NCBI RefSeq assembly: GCF_030812215.1
Contig: NZ_JAUSSG010000001.1
Span: 248,001-312,000, forward strand
Source of the DNA: Variovorax boronicumulans
GTDB lineage: Bacteria; Pseudomonadota; Gammaproteobacteria; Burkholderiales; Burkholderiaceae_C
Reading direction: 5' to 3'
Length of the DNA stretch: 64,000 nucleotides
Part shown: positions 17,812-26,946 of the stretch, piece by piece
Layout: each line of letters starts with the position of its first letter
How positions within the stretch are numbered: the stretch's first letter is position 1
Notes under the pieces: model-generated
The model's input: the letters and a program-made list of their open reading frames with translations, nothing else
Database searches by the model: none
What the model was told of the DNA's origin: nothing
Made by a program: the position numbers and the translations under genes

Positions 17812-18387
17812 TCACGCCCCGCTGCCTTCTCCCCTGGCGCATGCACCCGAGCCGCAATCGCCGCTCACATCCGGATTGCAGACCTTCGCCCGGCCCGACG
17901 CCGAGACGATGACCGAGGCCCTGCGCCCGGTCTCGGCCTTGAACGTCAGGCAGCCCGCGCTGAAGCCGGCCCTGGCGGTCTGGCGCGAGAACCCGTTACC
18001 GTCGTAGCGCAAGCCTTGTGCAAAGCCGCCGCCGAGCGTCGTGTCGATGCTCACACCCTGCGGCAAGGGGTCGAAGCGCCGCAGCGTTTGCGCTGGCCCC
18101 TGCGTTCGGGATGACGCGTCGGAACCGGTGCGAACCTCCCAGCCTTCGGACCAGTCTCCGCCCGCGAGTGCAGCCACCTCCACGCCCTGCGCGCGCTGGA
18201 TGGCCTCCATGCGCGCAAAGCCCAGCGCCGAATTGAATCCTTGCGCAGCCGTCGCCAGACGCTGGTTGAGCAGCATGTCGCGAAAGCTCGGCACGCCGAT
18301 AGCCGCCAGCACCGCGACGATGGCAACGATCGCCATCAATTCGATCAGCGTGAAGCCGCTGAGCGACGTCGTGTTGCCGCGCTTCAT
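17812..18387 (-). CDS. fimT: GspH/FimT-family minor pseudopilin
   Basis: This is a 191-residue type IV pilus minor pilin. A short basic leader ends in the prepilin peptidase site SLSG|FTLIELM, with Glu at +5, followed by a hydrophobic helix to about residue 40. The rest matches a GspH/FimT-like globular domain (FNSALGFARMEAIQRAQGV) with a C-terminal disulphide candidate pair (CNP, CGSGAC). ATG 18387 overlaps the pilE stop by four bases (ATGA), so translation is coupled. It is the last gene of the pilVWXY1E-fimT operon. Minor pilins prime pilus assembly at the inner membrane. Confidence 0.85.
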   Translation of the reverse strand: MKRGNTTSLSGFTLIELMAIVAIVAVLAAIGVPSFRDMLLNQRLATAAQGFNSALGFARMEAIQRAQGVEVAALAGGDWSEGWEVRTGSDASSRTQGPAQTLRRFDPLPQGVSIDTTLGGGFAQGLRYDGNGFSRQTARAGFSAGCLTFKAETGRRASVIVSASGRAKVCNPDVSGDCGSGACARGEGSGA

Positions 18388-18794
18388 TGCCAGCACCTGC
18401 CGGGCAGCGTCCCGTCGCATCCTCTGCCACCCGTGCTGTCCACCCAGAGATTGCCGACGTGAGGGTCGAAGAACCCCGCCTTCAGCGTGGCCGTCAGCCG
18501 GATGCAGCCAGCGATGCTCCCCCGCCCTTCGCAATTGGCGCTCTTGACGATGTACTTGCCGCCCACGCCCCCATCCCCCGACTCGCCCTCGTAGGGCCGG
18601 TATCGCCCCACCCGGGTATAGAGCCGCTCCTGCTCCTGCATCTGCTGCATGAGCGCGGAACGCCCCTCGCTGCGCCAGCTCTTGCGCACGAAATCCATGT
18701 AGGACGGATAGGAGATGGCGGCCAGGATCGCGGCGATGGCCAGCACGATCAGCATCTCGATCAGCGTGAAGCCGCGAAGCACCGGGGCCCTCAT
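18384..18794 (-). CDS. pilE: PilE-type minor pilin
   Basis: The 136-residue prepilin has an eight-residue leader, MRAPVLRG, cut before FTLIEMLIVLAIAAILAAI, with Glu +5. The globular part has a four-cysteine pattern (NCEGRG, GCIRL, GCDG, RCWQ) that suggests two disulphides. The region after the helix, YPSYMDFVRKSWRSEGRSALM, is typical of PilE proteins encoded next to PilY1. It overlaps pilY1 and fimT by ATGA at both ends. The name pilE is used for this minor pilin by operon position; the major pilin gene is expected elsewhere. Confidence 0.85.
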   Translation of the reverse strand: MRAPVLRGFTLIEMLIVLAIAAILAAISYPSYMDFVRKSWRSEGRSALMQQMQEQERLYTRVGRYRPYEGESGDGGVGGKYIVKSANCEGRGSIAGCIRLTATLKAGFFDPHVGNLWVDSTGGRGCDGTLPGRCWQ

Positions 18795-21700
18795 TGCTTT
18801 GCCCTCCGGAAGTCGGAGATCTGTCGCCAGTTCAGCCGTCTGCCGGTCTGGCCCGCGTTGCCGTCTCCGACGGGCTGCGCGGTCGAGAGGCCTGCGCCCC
18901 GGCCGCTGCGCGCGCCCGTGCTGACGATGGCGAGGCGCTTCGTTTCCGGGCGGCGCCCGAATGCATCGGACGCACCGAAGCCGGCCGTGCCCAGTTGCAC
19001 CAGATGAGGCGCACCCAGCATGCCGGCGCTCGATGGCATGCAGGTGCCGCCCTGCGAGAGCCCCGTCATCGCATTCACCGCGCAGGTGCGGCCGCCGCCG
19101 TCGGCGCTGCATGCGCTGGAATCGGGAATCAACGTGTTGAAGAACAACTGGCCATCGCCGAGCATCGGCTTGAAGACCAGCCGCTCGCCCCGCTCGAGCC
19201 CCGCCGGCAGGTCGAAGTACCAGCCGCGCCGGGCATTCGTCTTGCCGTCGAACGCGCCATACACGAAGGCATCGCCGGTGACCGGGGGAAATGCCTGTCC
19301 ATCGACAGCGCCGGCCTTGCGCTGCTGCAACTGCGCGCGCGCTTCGCCGGCGGGAATGGCCACGCCGTTGTCGTACACGCCATACACCGTCTGCACGCCG
19401 CGGCTCGAACGCCCCAGGTCTTCGGGGCTCACGAACTTTCCGGTTCCGAAGAGCACGATCGCGCCGCCCGCCGGCCCCACGCCGACCTCGGGCGCAACGG
19501 TGATCGGCTGCCGCTTCGCATCCGCGCCGCTGCCGGCCGTGGCGACCATCAAGGGCTTGCCGTTCAGCGCCAGTGCCCTGGCGCCCCACGGGGCATTGCC
19601 CGAGAAATCGAACTTCCACAGATTGCCCTGCGTGTCGCCTGCGTAGAGAAAGCGCGTGGCGTCGTCCGCGCCCGCGTAATCGCCCGGGGTGCTCAAGACA
19701 TTCACGAGGGTCTTGTCCTTGGGGATCGGGAGGACGATCTTGTAGTAGTTGGTGTTTTGCTTCCAGGCTTCGCCTGCGGCCTTGTCCAGCGACAGCAGGA
19801 ACAGCGCGGCCTGCTTGTCGGGATTGGCGTTGTTGAAGCCCGAGGGAACGACGGCAAACCAGCCATAGGTCGCCGCCCGGGTTCTGGTGGCCGCCGCGGT
19901 TCGGAACTTCATGATGCGCGGCGCCTGGGTCACATGGCCCATGTCGTCGTCATATGCGCCGCTGAATTCCCAGAGCACCTTGTCCGCCGAGAACGCCGCG
20001 GGATCCGTCACGTCGAGCGCGAAGACGCCGGTGGCTCCGCCGCCGTTGCCGGAAACCAGCACGGTCTTCCACTCGCCGCCGGCCATGCGGGCGTCGCCGA
20101 CGACGGGTGTTCCGTCGACGTAGCTGCGGTGCACATAGTCCGGCGAGGTGTAGGCGGCCAGCCGGGCGAACATGATGCGCGGCACATAGGCGAAGAGCTC
20201 GTTCCCGGTGCGGGCGTCGAAGGCATGCAGCATGCCGTCGTTGGCACCGACGTACACGACGGGCGGCCGGTCGCGATGGGCGGCCAGGAATCTTTCGTGG
20301 CCCGGCTCCTGGATCGCGAGGCCGGGTGCCCCCACATGCAACGGGTTCGAATTGGTCACGTCGCCCATGACCGAATCGCGCACGCGAAAAATGCCCTGCG
20401 GGGCGGACAGTTCCCTCCGGCGATCCCCACGCAGATAAGCCAGCCGCTCCGCGCCCAGGCCATCGGAGGTTTCCGGCACGGCATAGGGCGTTGCGTTCAG
20501 CCAGCCGCGCAGCCCGTTGTCGAGCGCTTCCCATTGAAATGGCGTGCCGGCATCCGCCGTCGAGAGCGTGAAGATGCGCCTGCTCGCGACATCGCGCGCG
20601 GCCAGGGGCGGCACGGCGTTCGGGTTGCCGGTCAACAGCTCGCCGGCGTCCCAGTCGGGCTTGTCGGCAGGCTGGACCGCGCCGGTCGCCGCATCGAGCT
20701 GGAGGGGATGCGACAGCAACGTGCCCGACCAGCGTCGCCCGTTGAACTGCGGCACGTAGAGGCGCGCGCCGCCCTGCGTGATCGTGTTCGACGACATGGC
20801 GCTTCCCGCCGTGGTGCCGCCGGTCGGCGCCACGGCGCGCAGGAAGATCCGGCGGACGGCCTCGGTCATCTGTGCCGGTTCGCCGGCCAGGAAGTAGTTG
20901 GCGGGCTTGGGCTGGCCGTCGCCGTCGAGGCCTTCGGCCCATTCGGAACCGCCGCCCGACGCAAGGAACGGATTGCCGTCGTCGTTGCTGTCGGCAAAAC
21001 CGCCGTACTTCGCGGCCAGGTAGAAGACGCTGCCGCGTTGCCGCTGCCCGATGGCGCTCGTACCGCCCTGCCCCATGTCGATGGCGAAGGTCTGCACGCG
21101 CAAGCCGGGATGGTCGCTGCGTATCTTCTGCGTGCGGGCCCAGTAAGCAAGGCCTGCCATCCCGAACGATCCCTTGTCGGCGCCGGTTTCAGCGCTCGCG
21201 ATGTCGGCCGAGGTCAACGACACGCCGCCCTTGTAGTTGAACGCCCGCGGCCCCTCGTTGCCACGGGTGGTGAGACCCGCCTTGCCCGACGGGTGCGCAT
21301 AGGCCAGCGCCTCCCTGTTTTCGAAGGCGCCGACCAGGCCTGTCCAGTGGGCCGTGTCGGGCTCATGGTCAGCGATGTTGAAGCTGCGATCGAAATCGCC
21401 GATGGAGTTTCCCCTCGACATGCCGGGCAACGAGCGGTCGTAGTGGGTGTCGGCATCGCCGATCACCAGGACATCGTTTCTCTGGCAGCTGACGGCGATG
21501 GGGTCGCGATGGCCTCGGGGGCTGTCGCTACCGGCTACCGCCTGCGGCGTCGGCGCCTTGCCCTGCAGGTAGCGCAGCGACTCGTAGTAAAGCTCCCCTG
21601 CAGGATCGAACACGCTGTACGCGCCATGTCGGACGCCGTTGCGCCCGAAGCGGTTGATGGCGTTGACGACACCAGGGCCCTCTGCAGTGTCGGCCTTGAA

Positions 21701-22624
21701 GACGCCCGTTGTCGCATGCCACTCTGCCTGCGGGTTGTCGACCATGTCGAAAGCGGTGTCGATCTTCCTGGGTCCGACGTGCTTCATCGGTGCGCGCAGG
21801 ACACCGCCGTAGCGTGCGGGATCGTCGTCCGGCAAGTAGCCGAAAACGGAGAACTTCATCCGCCCGGCATGGCGCTGGATGGCCCCCACGGGCTTGGAAT
21901 TGCCAGCCGGGTACCTGGCACAGAGCCCGGGACGAATCGCCGCCTCGGCCGCCGCGCACACCTCGACGCGCGCGATGTAAGACGTGCCGCCCGGCGCCGC
22001 GCAAGTGCCGGCAGCGGCAGGCCCGACGACAAACCGATCGAGGCAACTGCTGAAGTGCAGCGAGTCCGTCGCGCGCATTCCGCCGCGCGCGCCCGTGACG
22101 AGTGGCGTCAGCCTGTTCAGGTTGCCGATGATCGCCTTGTCGGGGAAGTGGGTGCTGCGATGAAAGTCCTCCGGCAACACCGCGCGCTGCAGCACCGTGC
22201 GGCCGGGTTCGTCGATCACGCGGTCGCCGCCCGTCAATGCGAGGCGCACTCCGTCTAGGGAAGACGACACTGCCCAGTTCAGCAGGTTGCCGCTCCACTG
22301 GTTGGTGCAGGCTATCTCTCCGCCGCTCAGCCTTGCTGCGGTGGACGAGCGCTTGAAGTAACCGTCACCCGGCGCATAGCTGTAGCAGCCCATCGCGTCC
22401 CAGTAGCCGCCGTAGATTTTCTTCGCGTCGAAGTTGTCGCGGTACGCGGCACCGGCATTCGCGCGCTTCAGCGAAAGATCGATCACCAGCCCCGGGTCGG
22501 CGCGCGAAGCCAGCGAAAACATCGGCTCGCCCGGAAGCTCCGCGTCTGCTGCGTTGGCCGCCGTCGCGACATGGAAGCACGTGGCGGCAAAGGCCGCCAT
22601 CGCGCAAATTCGAAGAGAGCGCAT
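18791..22624 (-). CDS. pilY1: PilY1-type pilus tip adhesin/assembly factor
   Basis: This 1277-residue exported protein has a signal peptide at residues 1-27 (ending VATAANA). The N-terminal half carries the family string WSGNLLNWAVSSSLDGVRLALTGG. The C-terminal half is the PilY1 beta-propeller, starting near VVYVGANDGMLHAFDARTGNELFAYVP and including SGNGGGATGVFALDVTDP. PilY1 sits at the pilus tip, aids pilus extension and can serve as adhesin. No clear von Willebrand A MIDAS (DxSxS) is visible in the N-terminal half. An acidic loop ADSNDDGNPF could bind calcium (inference). ATG 22624 is chosen for the signal peptide and follows pilX by 13 bases; the stop overlaps the pilE start. Confidence 0.9.
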   Translation of the reverse strand: MRSLRICAMAAFAATCFHVATAANAADAELPGEPMFSLASRADPGLVIDLSLKRANAGAAYRDNFDAKKIYGGYWDAMGCYSYAPGDGYFKRSSTAARLSGGEIACTNQWSGNLLNWAVSSSLDGVRLALTGGDRVIDEPGRTVLQRAVLPEDFHRSTHFPDKAIIGNLNRLTPLVTGARGGMRATDSLHFSSCLDRFVVGPAAAGTCAAPGGTSYIARVEVCAAAEAAIRPGLCARYPAGNSKPVGAIQRHAGRMKFSVFGYLPDDDPARYGGVLRAPMKHVGPRKIDTAFDMVDNPQAEWHATTGVFKADTAEGPGVVNAINRFGRNGVRHGAYSVFDPAGELYYESLRYLQGKAPTPQAVAGSDSPRGHRDPIAVSCQRNDVLVIGDADTHYDRSLPGMSRGNSIGDFDRSFNIADHEPDTAHWTGLVGAFENREALAYAHPSGKAGLTTRGNEGPRAFNYKGGVSLTSADIASAETGADKGSFGMAGLAYWARTQKIRSDHPGLRVQTFAIDMGQGGTSAIGQRQRGSVFYLAAKYGGFADSNDDGNPFLASGGGSEWAEGLDGDGQPKPANYFLAGEPAQMTEAVRRIFLRAVAPTGGTTAGSAMSSNTITQGGARLYVPQFNGRRWSGTLLSHPLQLDAATGAVQPADKPDWDAGELLTGNPNAVPPLAARDVASRRIFTLSTADAGTPFQWEALDNGLRGWLNATPYAVPETSDGLGAERLAYLRGDRRRELSAPQGIFRVRDSVMGDVTNSNPLHVGAPGLAIQEPGHERFLAAHRDRPPVVYVGANDGMLHAFDARTGNELFAYVPRIMFARLAAYTSPDYVHRSYVDGTPVVGDARMAGGEWKTVLVSGNGGGATGVFALDVTDPAAFSADKVLWEFSGAYDDDMGHVTQAPRIMKFRTAAATRTRAATYGWFAVVPSGFNNANPDKQAALFLLSLDKAAGEAWKQNTNYYKIVLPIPKDKTLVNVLSTPGDYAGADDATRFLYAGDTQGNLWKFDFSGNAPWGARALALNGKPLMVATAGSGADAKRQPITVAPEVGVGPAGGAIVLFGTGKFVSPEDLGRSSRGVQTVYGVYDNGVAIPAGEARAQLQQRKAGAVDGQAFPPVTGDAFVYGAFDGKTNARRGWYFDLPAGLERGERLVFKPMLGDGQLFFNTLIPDSSACSADGGGRTCAVNAMTGLSQGGTCMPSSAGMLGAPHLVQLGTAGFGASDAFGRRPETKRLAIVSTGARSGRGAGLSTAQPVGDGNAGQTGRRLNWRQISDFRRAKQ

Positions 22625-22637
22625 GAAGGTCCCGTCC

Positions 22638-23291
22638 TCAGGAAGGGCAGCCAAGGCTGGCCGCCGGTTTGTACAAGGTGGTCTGCAGAACGACCTGTGT
22701 CTCTTCACGCATGCCGTAGCCGATGGCCGTGACGCGAAAGATGTAGCTGGCGTCCTGGGCACTCGCGCTCTGCAACGTGTTGGCGTGCCAGCCGCGGCTG
22801 CGAACCGCTTCCACGATGTAGCGCGGCGCACGGGCCGGCGACGCGCCGGCGCTGCTGTCGGTGGCGGCGTCGCCGCTGAAGTAGGTCTGGCCCGTGAAGG
22901 TGCCGTAGGCGACCGACTTGCCGCTCCCAGCCGAAAGATCGACGGTCATCCACGCCGGATCGACGCCCGGCCCGGCTGGTGCGCACAACCCCTGCTGCTC
23001 GCCGTCGCCACCACACCCTGCGACGAAGGCCGTCGCATCCTGGCGATTGAAAAGGCAGAGGCGCTGCCGTGGGTTCTCGTTGGGCCCGAGCACGTCTGTT
23101 TCGGCATCGACAAGGGCAGCCTCGGCCGCCTGGAATGCCACCTCGGCATCGCGGTCGTTGCGGGCGCTGCGCTCGTTGACCAGCGAGACCTGCGCCGCTC
23201 CGAGGCCCAGCACGGTCACCACGACGAGAAGCAGCAGCACGACGATCAGCGAGAAGCCCCGCTGCAACGGCGAAAGACGGCGCGGACTCAC
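22638..23291 (-). CDS. pilX: PilX minor pilin
   Basis: This 217-residue minor pilin has a basic leader and processing site QRG|FSLIVVLLLLVVV. Position +5 is Val, not Glu, which is usual for PilX (and GspK-like tip proteins) and fits a place near the pilus tip. The mature protein shows the NERSARNDRDAEVAFQAAEAAL segment that marks PilX N-terminal domains. Its start overlaps the pilW stop by four bases. PilX, PilW, PilV and PilY1 are thought to form the priming complex for type IV pili. Confidence 0.88.
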   Translation of the reverse strand: MSPRRLSPLQRGFSLIVVLLLLVVVTVLGLGAAQVSLVNERSARNDRDAEVAFQAAEAALVDAETDVLGPNENPRQRLCLFNRQDATAFVAGCGGDGEQQGLCAPAGPGVDPAWMTVDLSAGSGKSVAYGTFTGQTYFSGDAATDSSAGASPARAPRYIVEAVRSRGWHANTLQSASAQDASYIFRVTAIGYGMREETQVVLQTTLYKPAASLGCPS

Positions 23292-24268
23292 GATGCCGGC
23301 GCCTTCATTGCATTGCGCAGCATGACCGTGAAGGTCGCCACACGCCGCAGCCGGCCATCGGCCGCGGGCCTGAAGCTCAGCTCGGAGAAATCGGTACCCA
23401 ACGGATAGAGCACCTCCTCCGCCTCCTGGCGCCCGCCCCGGCTAAGCGCGCTGCGCGCCACCATGCCGATGCGCAGGCCCACCACCTTGCGCCATTCGTC
23501 GCCGACCTTGTCTCTGGAGGCCGCCATGGCCTCGAGCTGCGCGGCGTCCAGCCACTGCTCGGGAACGCCGTTGCCGTCGGCGTCGTGGCCGTAGACAACC
23601 TTGAACACTTCGATGCCGCGCGCCAGGGGTTGCGCACTGAACGCCCCGCCCTTGCCGCTGCGGTACTTGCAGTAGAGCTCGGGCTCCCTGTCCGCGGCTT
23701 CGGCGACATAGAAAAAACTCCAGGCGCGGTCTGCGGAGACAGGCGTGTCCGCCGCCGGACCGGGCTGGGCGAAACCCATGCAGTCGATCATGGTGCCGTC
23801 GGGTTCGGTGCCGTCGCCATCGGCACGGCTGCGGCCGAAAAAGCGGACCCGCAGCGAATCGCTGGCGTTGATGCCGCGCGTGCCGTGCGCGCCGTGGCTA
23901 TCGCCAACGCCGCTGACGCGGGTGTCGCTCGCGCCCACGATGTCGAGGTCGGCGGGGTCGTCCGACGATGCCGTGGCGCCCGTGCTGCCTGCCGTGCCTT
24001 CGGAACCCTGGGGGCCCCCGGCGTCGGGCGTGTAGTCGGAATAGCCCGCCTGCCGCGCGACGCTCCTGACGACGAAACCCGCGAACCTCAGCGACTCCTC
24101 CACCGCCTGTGCGTCGGCATCGGCCGTGAACAAGCGCTGGCTGGCGACAAAGGCGACCGTGGCCGCGAGCACGACGACCATTGCAACGACCATGGCAACC
24201 AACAGCTCGACCAGCGTCACACCGCGTTCGAGCACGCGGCCGGCGAACTCAGGAACCCGCCTGGCCAT
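23288..24268 (-). CDS. pilW: PilW minor pilin
   Basis: This 326-residue minor pilin has leader and cleavage site LERG|VTLVELLVAMVVAMVVVLAATVAF with Glu +5. Phe at +1 is replaced by Val, a tolerated but less common change. The body contains a Gly/Ser/Thr-rich stretch near residues 82-105 and the PilW-like YGHDADGNGVPEQWLDA segment, whose DADGNG resembles a calcium-binding loop. The start overlaps pilV by 20 bases and the stop overlaps pilX by ATGA. It acts in pilus priming at the inner membrane with PilV, PilX and PilY1. Confidence 0.87.
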   Translation of the reverse strand: MARRVPEFAGRVLERGVTLVELLVAMVVAMVVVLAATVAFVASQRLFTADADAQAVEESLRFAGFVVRSVARQAGYSDYTPDAGGPQGSEGTAGSTGATASSDDPADLDIVGASDTRVSGVGDSHGAHGTRGINASDSLRVRFFGRSRADGDGTEPDGTMIDCMGFAQPGPAADTPVSADRAWSFFYVAEAADREPELYCKYRSGKGGAFSAQPLARGIEVFKVVYGHDADGNGVPEQWLDAAQLEAMAASRDKVGDEWRKVVGLRIGMVARSALSRGGRQEAEEVLYPLGTDFSELSFRPAADGRLRRVATFTVMLRNAMKAPAS

Positions 24269-24842
24269 CGCGCACCTGCCCTGCGACCAGTTGCATCACC
24301 AGCCGCGGCGCCGACGATGAATCCGCCTTCGCACCGAGGCCGGCGCGCGGCGTCCAGCCAAGCTTCACGACCACGGTGCGGCCCGTTTTGCTGCATGTCC
24401 ACGTGTACGCCTGCGCTGCCGCGTTCCACGGCGCCTCGTCGAAGCACACGCTGACGCGCGCATCGGGCAGCGCCTTGGCGATGCGGCGCTGCCACTCGTT
24501 CATGTCCCATGCCGCAAGGTCCGCCGTGCTGCAAACCGCGCCGCCGCCCACGCAGGCCGCACCGGTGGCAGCGGCCTCCGATGCGCCGCCCTCGCGCCAG
24601 TCCTCGACAAGGTAGGCATTGCCGGCGTCGTTGCGCGTGGCGATGCCCTTGTTCATTCGCACCTTCTCCGACAGGTCGCGCGCCAGACTGAGCGCTGCCG
24701 TGAAAGTGGCCGACTCGTTGCTGGTGCGCACCGACGCCAGCAGCATGCCGATCGCGCCGAGCAGTCCCATGCTCAATACGACGATGGATACCAATACCTC
24801 CACGAGCGAAAAGCCCGCGGCCCGATGCTTCGTTGAAGCCAT
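24249..24842 (-). CDS. pilV: PilV minor pilin
   Basis: First gene of the minor-pilin operon, 197 aa. Cleavage site AAG|FSLVEVLVSIVVLSMGLLGAIGM has Glu +5 and the GLLG signature of PilV. ATG 24842 is chosen because AGGGAGGA lies about 7 bases upstream and the leader is then a normal 10 residues; the longer frame adds unrelated sequence. Four cysteines occur in the globular part. It is divergent from ribD with 177 bases between them; that gap must contain both promoters, but I could not identify confident -35/-10 pairs. Confidence 0.88.
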   Translation of the reverse strand: MASTKHRAAGFSLVEVLVSIVVLSMGLLGAIGMLLASVRTSNESATFTAALSLARDLSEKVRMNKGIATRNDAGNAYLVEDWREGGASEAAATGAACVGGGAVCSTADLAAWDMNEWQRRIAKALPDARVSVCFDEAPWNAAAQAYTWTCSKTGRTVVVKLGWTPRAGLGAKADSSSAPRLVMQLVAGQVRDGQAGS

Positions 24843-25019
24843 GTTCGATGTCCTCCCTGATCTGCTGCAACTTGTGTTGCTTCTTTGTTCCCGCCATCGA
24901 ACTTCGAGCGTAGGGGCGGCTTGCGGCAGGGCGCGCACCGTTCATCCGCATGGGTATGCCGCTCGTATGATCGAACGGCACCGGTGTTAAATTTTTCCCG
25001 TCCCGCCTCTTTCCTTCCC

Positions 25020-26147
25020 ATGCCTTCACACGAACAAGACGCGCAGCACATCGCGACAGCCTTGCGCCTGGCTTCCGACGCCTTGCTGCTGACCGATCCG
25101 AACCCGCGCGTGGGCTGCGTGCTGTGCGACGCCGATGGGCGCGTGCTGGGCCAGGGGCACACGCAGAAGGCCGGCGGGCCCCATGCCGAGGTGATGGCGC
25201 TGCGCGATGCGGCAGCCCAAGGTCACTCGGTCGAAGGCGCGACGGCCTATGTCACGCTGGAGCCCTGTTCGCATCACGGCCGCACCGGGCCTTGCTGCGA
25301 TGCGCTGATTGCGGCGGGCATCGGGCGGGTCGTGGCATCGTTGGCCGATCCGAACCCGCTGGTCGCGGGCCAGGGCTTCGAGCGGCTGCGCGCGGCGGGT
25401 GTCGAGGTCGAGGTCGGCCCCGGCGCCGCCGAATCGCGCGAGCTCAACATCGGGTTCTTCAGCCGCATGGTGCGCAAGACGCCGTGGGTGCGGCTCAAGG
25501 TGGCGGCCTCGCTGGACGGCAAGACGGGGCTGGAGAACGGCGTGAGCCAATGGATCACCTCCGAGCCCGCGCGTATGGACGGCCACGCCTGGCGCGCCCG
25601 CGCGAGCGCCGTGCTGACCGGCGTCGGCACCGTGCTCGAGGACAACCCGCGCCTCGATGTACGGCTGGTCGAGACGCCGCGCCAGCCGCATCTCGTGGTG
25701 GTCGACAGCCGTCTTCAAACGCCGCCCGACGCTCACATATTCATAGCAGGCCGGCCCGTTTGGATCTATGCGGCGGTGCGGAACGAAGCCAAGGCCGCCG
25801 CGCTCGAAGCCCGTGGCGCCACCGTCACCTGCCTGGCGAATGCCGATGGCAAGGTCGATCTGGGCGCGATGCTGAAAGATTTGGCAGTGCGCGGCGTCAA
25901 CGAGCTGCATGTCGAGTCGGGACACAAGCTCAACGGCTCGCTGATCCGGGAGGGCTGCGTCGATGAACTGCTCGTTTACCTCGCCCCAAAGCTGATCGGC
26001 CAGGGGCTCGACATCGCCAGCCACATTCACACAGACGGCCCTCTGACTGCGTTGACGGGCGCCCTTCCCCTCGAATTCAGGTCCGTGGACATGCTCGGCC
26101 CCGATATCCGAATCCTCGCCCGGGTCCGCGAAAAAGACGTCTTCTAG
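25020..26147 (+). CDS. ribD: Bifunctional riboflavin deaminase/reductase
   Basis: RibD carries out the deamination and reduction steps after GTP cyclohydrolase II. It is 375 aa. The N-terminal zinc deaminase domain shows HAE at residues 55-57 and PCSHHGRTGPCC at 82-93. The C-terminal reductase domain begins near TPWVRLKVAASLDGKTGLE and continues to the ELLVYLAPKLIG segment. ATG 25020 is chosen because the N-terminus then matches the family; the upstream in-frame start adds 45 residues from the intergenic region. A short AT-rich patch (about 25733-25748) interrupts otherwise high GC. It is the first gene of the rib operon, followed by a 133-base gap holding a repeat and then ribE. Confidence 0.95.
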   Translation: MPSHEQDAQHIATALRLASDALLLTDPNPRVGCVLCDADGRVLGQGHTQKAGGPHAEVMALRDAAAQGHSVEGATAYVTLEPCSHHGRTGPCCDALIAAGIGRVVASLADPNPLVAGQGFERLRAAGVEVEVGPGAAESRELNIGFFSRMVRKTPWVRLKVAASLDGKTGLENGVSQWITSEPARMDGHAWRARASAVLTGVGTVLEDNPRLDVRLVETPRQPHLVVVDSRLQTPPDAHIFIAGRPVWIYAAVRNEAKAAALEARGATVTCLANADGKVDLGAMLKDLAVRGVNELHVESGHKLNGSLIREGCVDELLVYLAPKLIGQGLDIASHIHTDGPLTALTGALPLEFRSVDMLGPDIRILARVREKDVF

Positions 26148-26171
26148 AGAGATGGATAGCGGCGGCCGCCG

Positions 26172-26258
26172 CCGGGCCACCCCAAGGCGGGCCGCACCTG
26201 CGCCTCGGGGGGTAGCGAATTGCATGGCGCAAAGCGCCATGAAAAGCCGGGGGGGCTT
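26172..26258 (+). repeat. Interspersed GC-rich repeat, copy A
   Basis: CCGGGCCACCCCAAGG at the left and AAGCCGGGGGGGCTT at the right match copies at 45296-45368 and 52768-52839. The centre holds a perfect hairpin CATGGCGC-AAA-GCGCCATG (26223-26241) where other copies have a CACGAAGTG-type palindrome. It has no in-frame stops and reads through into ribE, so gene callers may wrongly extend RibE by 43 residues. Confidence 0.7.
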
Positions 26259-26280
26259 GGATGTCTGCGAAAATGTGCAA

Positions 26281-26946
26281 ATGTTCACCGGAATCATCAC
26301 CGGCGTGGGGCGCATCGCCGCCATCCACGACCTCGGCACCTCCTCCTCCTACGGCAAAAGACTCAGCATTGCGGTGCCTGACGGCTATCTCGACGACGTC
26401 GGGCTGGGCGACAGCATCGCGCTGAACGGCGCCTGCATGACCGTCACCACGCTCGCTCCCGAGCGGCAGCAGTTCACCATCGACATTTCGGCCGAATCCC
26501 TCGACAAGACCGCGGGCCTGACCGACGAGGGCAGCCGCATCAACCTCGAAAAGGCCCTGCGCGCGAGCGACCGCCTCGGTGGCCACATCGTCTCGGGCCA
26601 TGTGGACGGCATCGGCACGGTGAGCTTCTTCGAGCCGGTCGGCGAAAGCTGGGAATTGCGCGTGGTCGCACCGCCCGCCCTCGCCCGCTTCCTGGCCTAC
26701 AAGGGCTCGATCACCATCAACGGCGTGAGCCTCACCGTCAACAGCGTCAAAGACACCGAAGACGGCGCCGAGATCAGCATCAACCTGATCCCGCACACCG
26801 TGGACAACACCTCCCTCGGCGGCCTCAAGGCCGGCTCGAAGGTCAATCTAGAAATCGACACCGTGGCGCGCTACGTGGAGCGCATGCTCCAGGCCGGCGT
26901 CGGGGTCCCGCAGACCGCCACGTATTCCAAGGACACCGCCGAATGA
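26281..26946 (+). CDS. ribE: Riboflavin synthase alpha chain
   Basis: This enzyme dismutates two molecules of 6,7-dimethyl-8-ribityllumazine to riboflavin and the pyrimidine precursor. The 221-residue protein has the diagnostic start MFTGIITGVG and two lumazine-binding repeats; SGHVDGIGTV and NGVSLTVNSV belong to the second. ATG 26281 is chosen because the family N-terminus starts there; a longer frame reads back through repeat copy A. The ribosome-binding site is weak. Its stop overlaps the next start by ATGA. The symbol follows the ribE = riboflavin synthase convention. Confidence 0.95.
   Translation: MFTGIITGVGRIAAIHDLGTSSSYGKRLSIAVPDGYLDDVGLGDSIALNGACMTVTTLAPERQQFTIDISAESLDKTAGLTDEGSRINLEKALRASDRLGGHIVSGHVDGIGTVSFFEPVGESWELRVVAPPALARFLAYKGSITINGVSLTVNSVKDTEDGAEISINLIPHTVDNTSLGGLKAGSKVNLEIDTVARYVERMLQAGVGVPQTATYSKDTAE

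Noticed and set aside
18794..22258. 1154-codon plus-strand frame opposite pilY1
   Set aside because: Arg/Ala/Gly-rich without motifs; pilY1 on the minus strand has a signal peptide, propeller strings and operon context.
26152..26280. N-terminal extension of riboflavin synthase by 43 residues
   Set aside because: The extension is encoded by repeat copy A and includes its hairpin; the family N-terminus MFTGIITGVG begins exactly at 26281.
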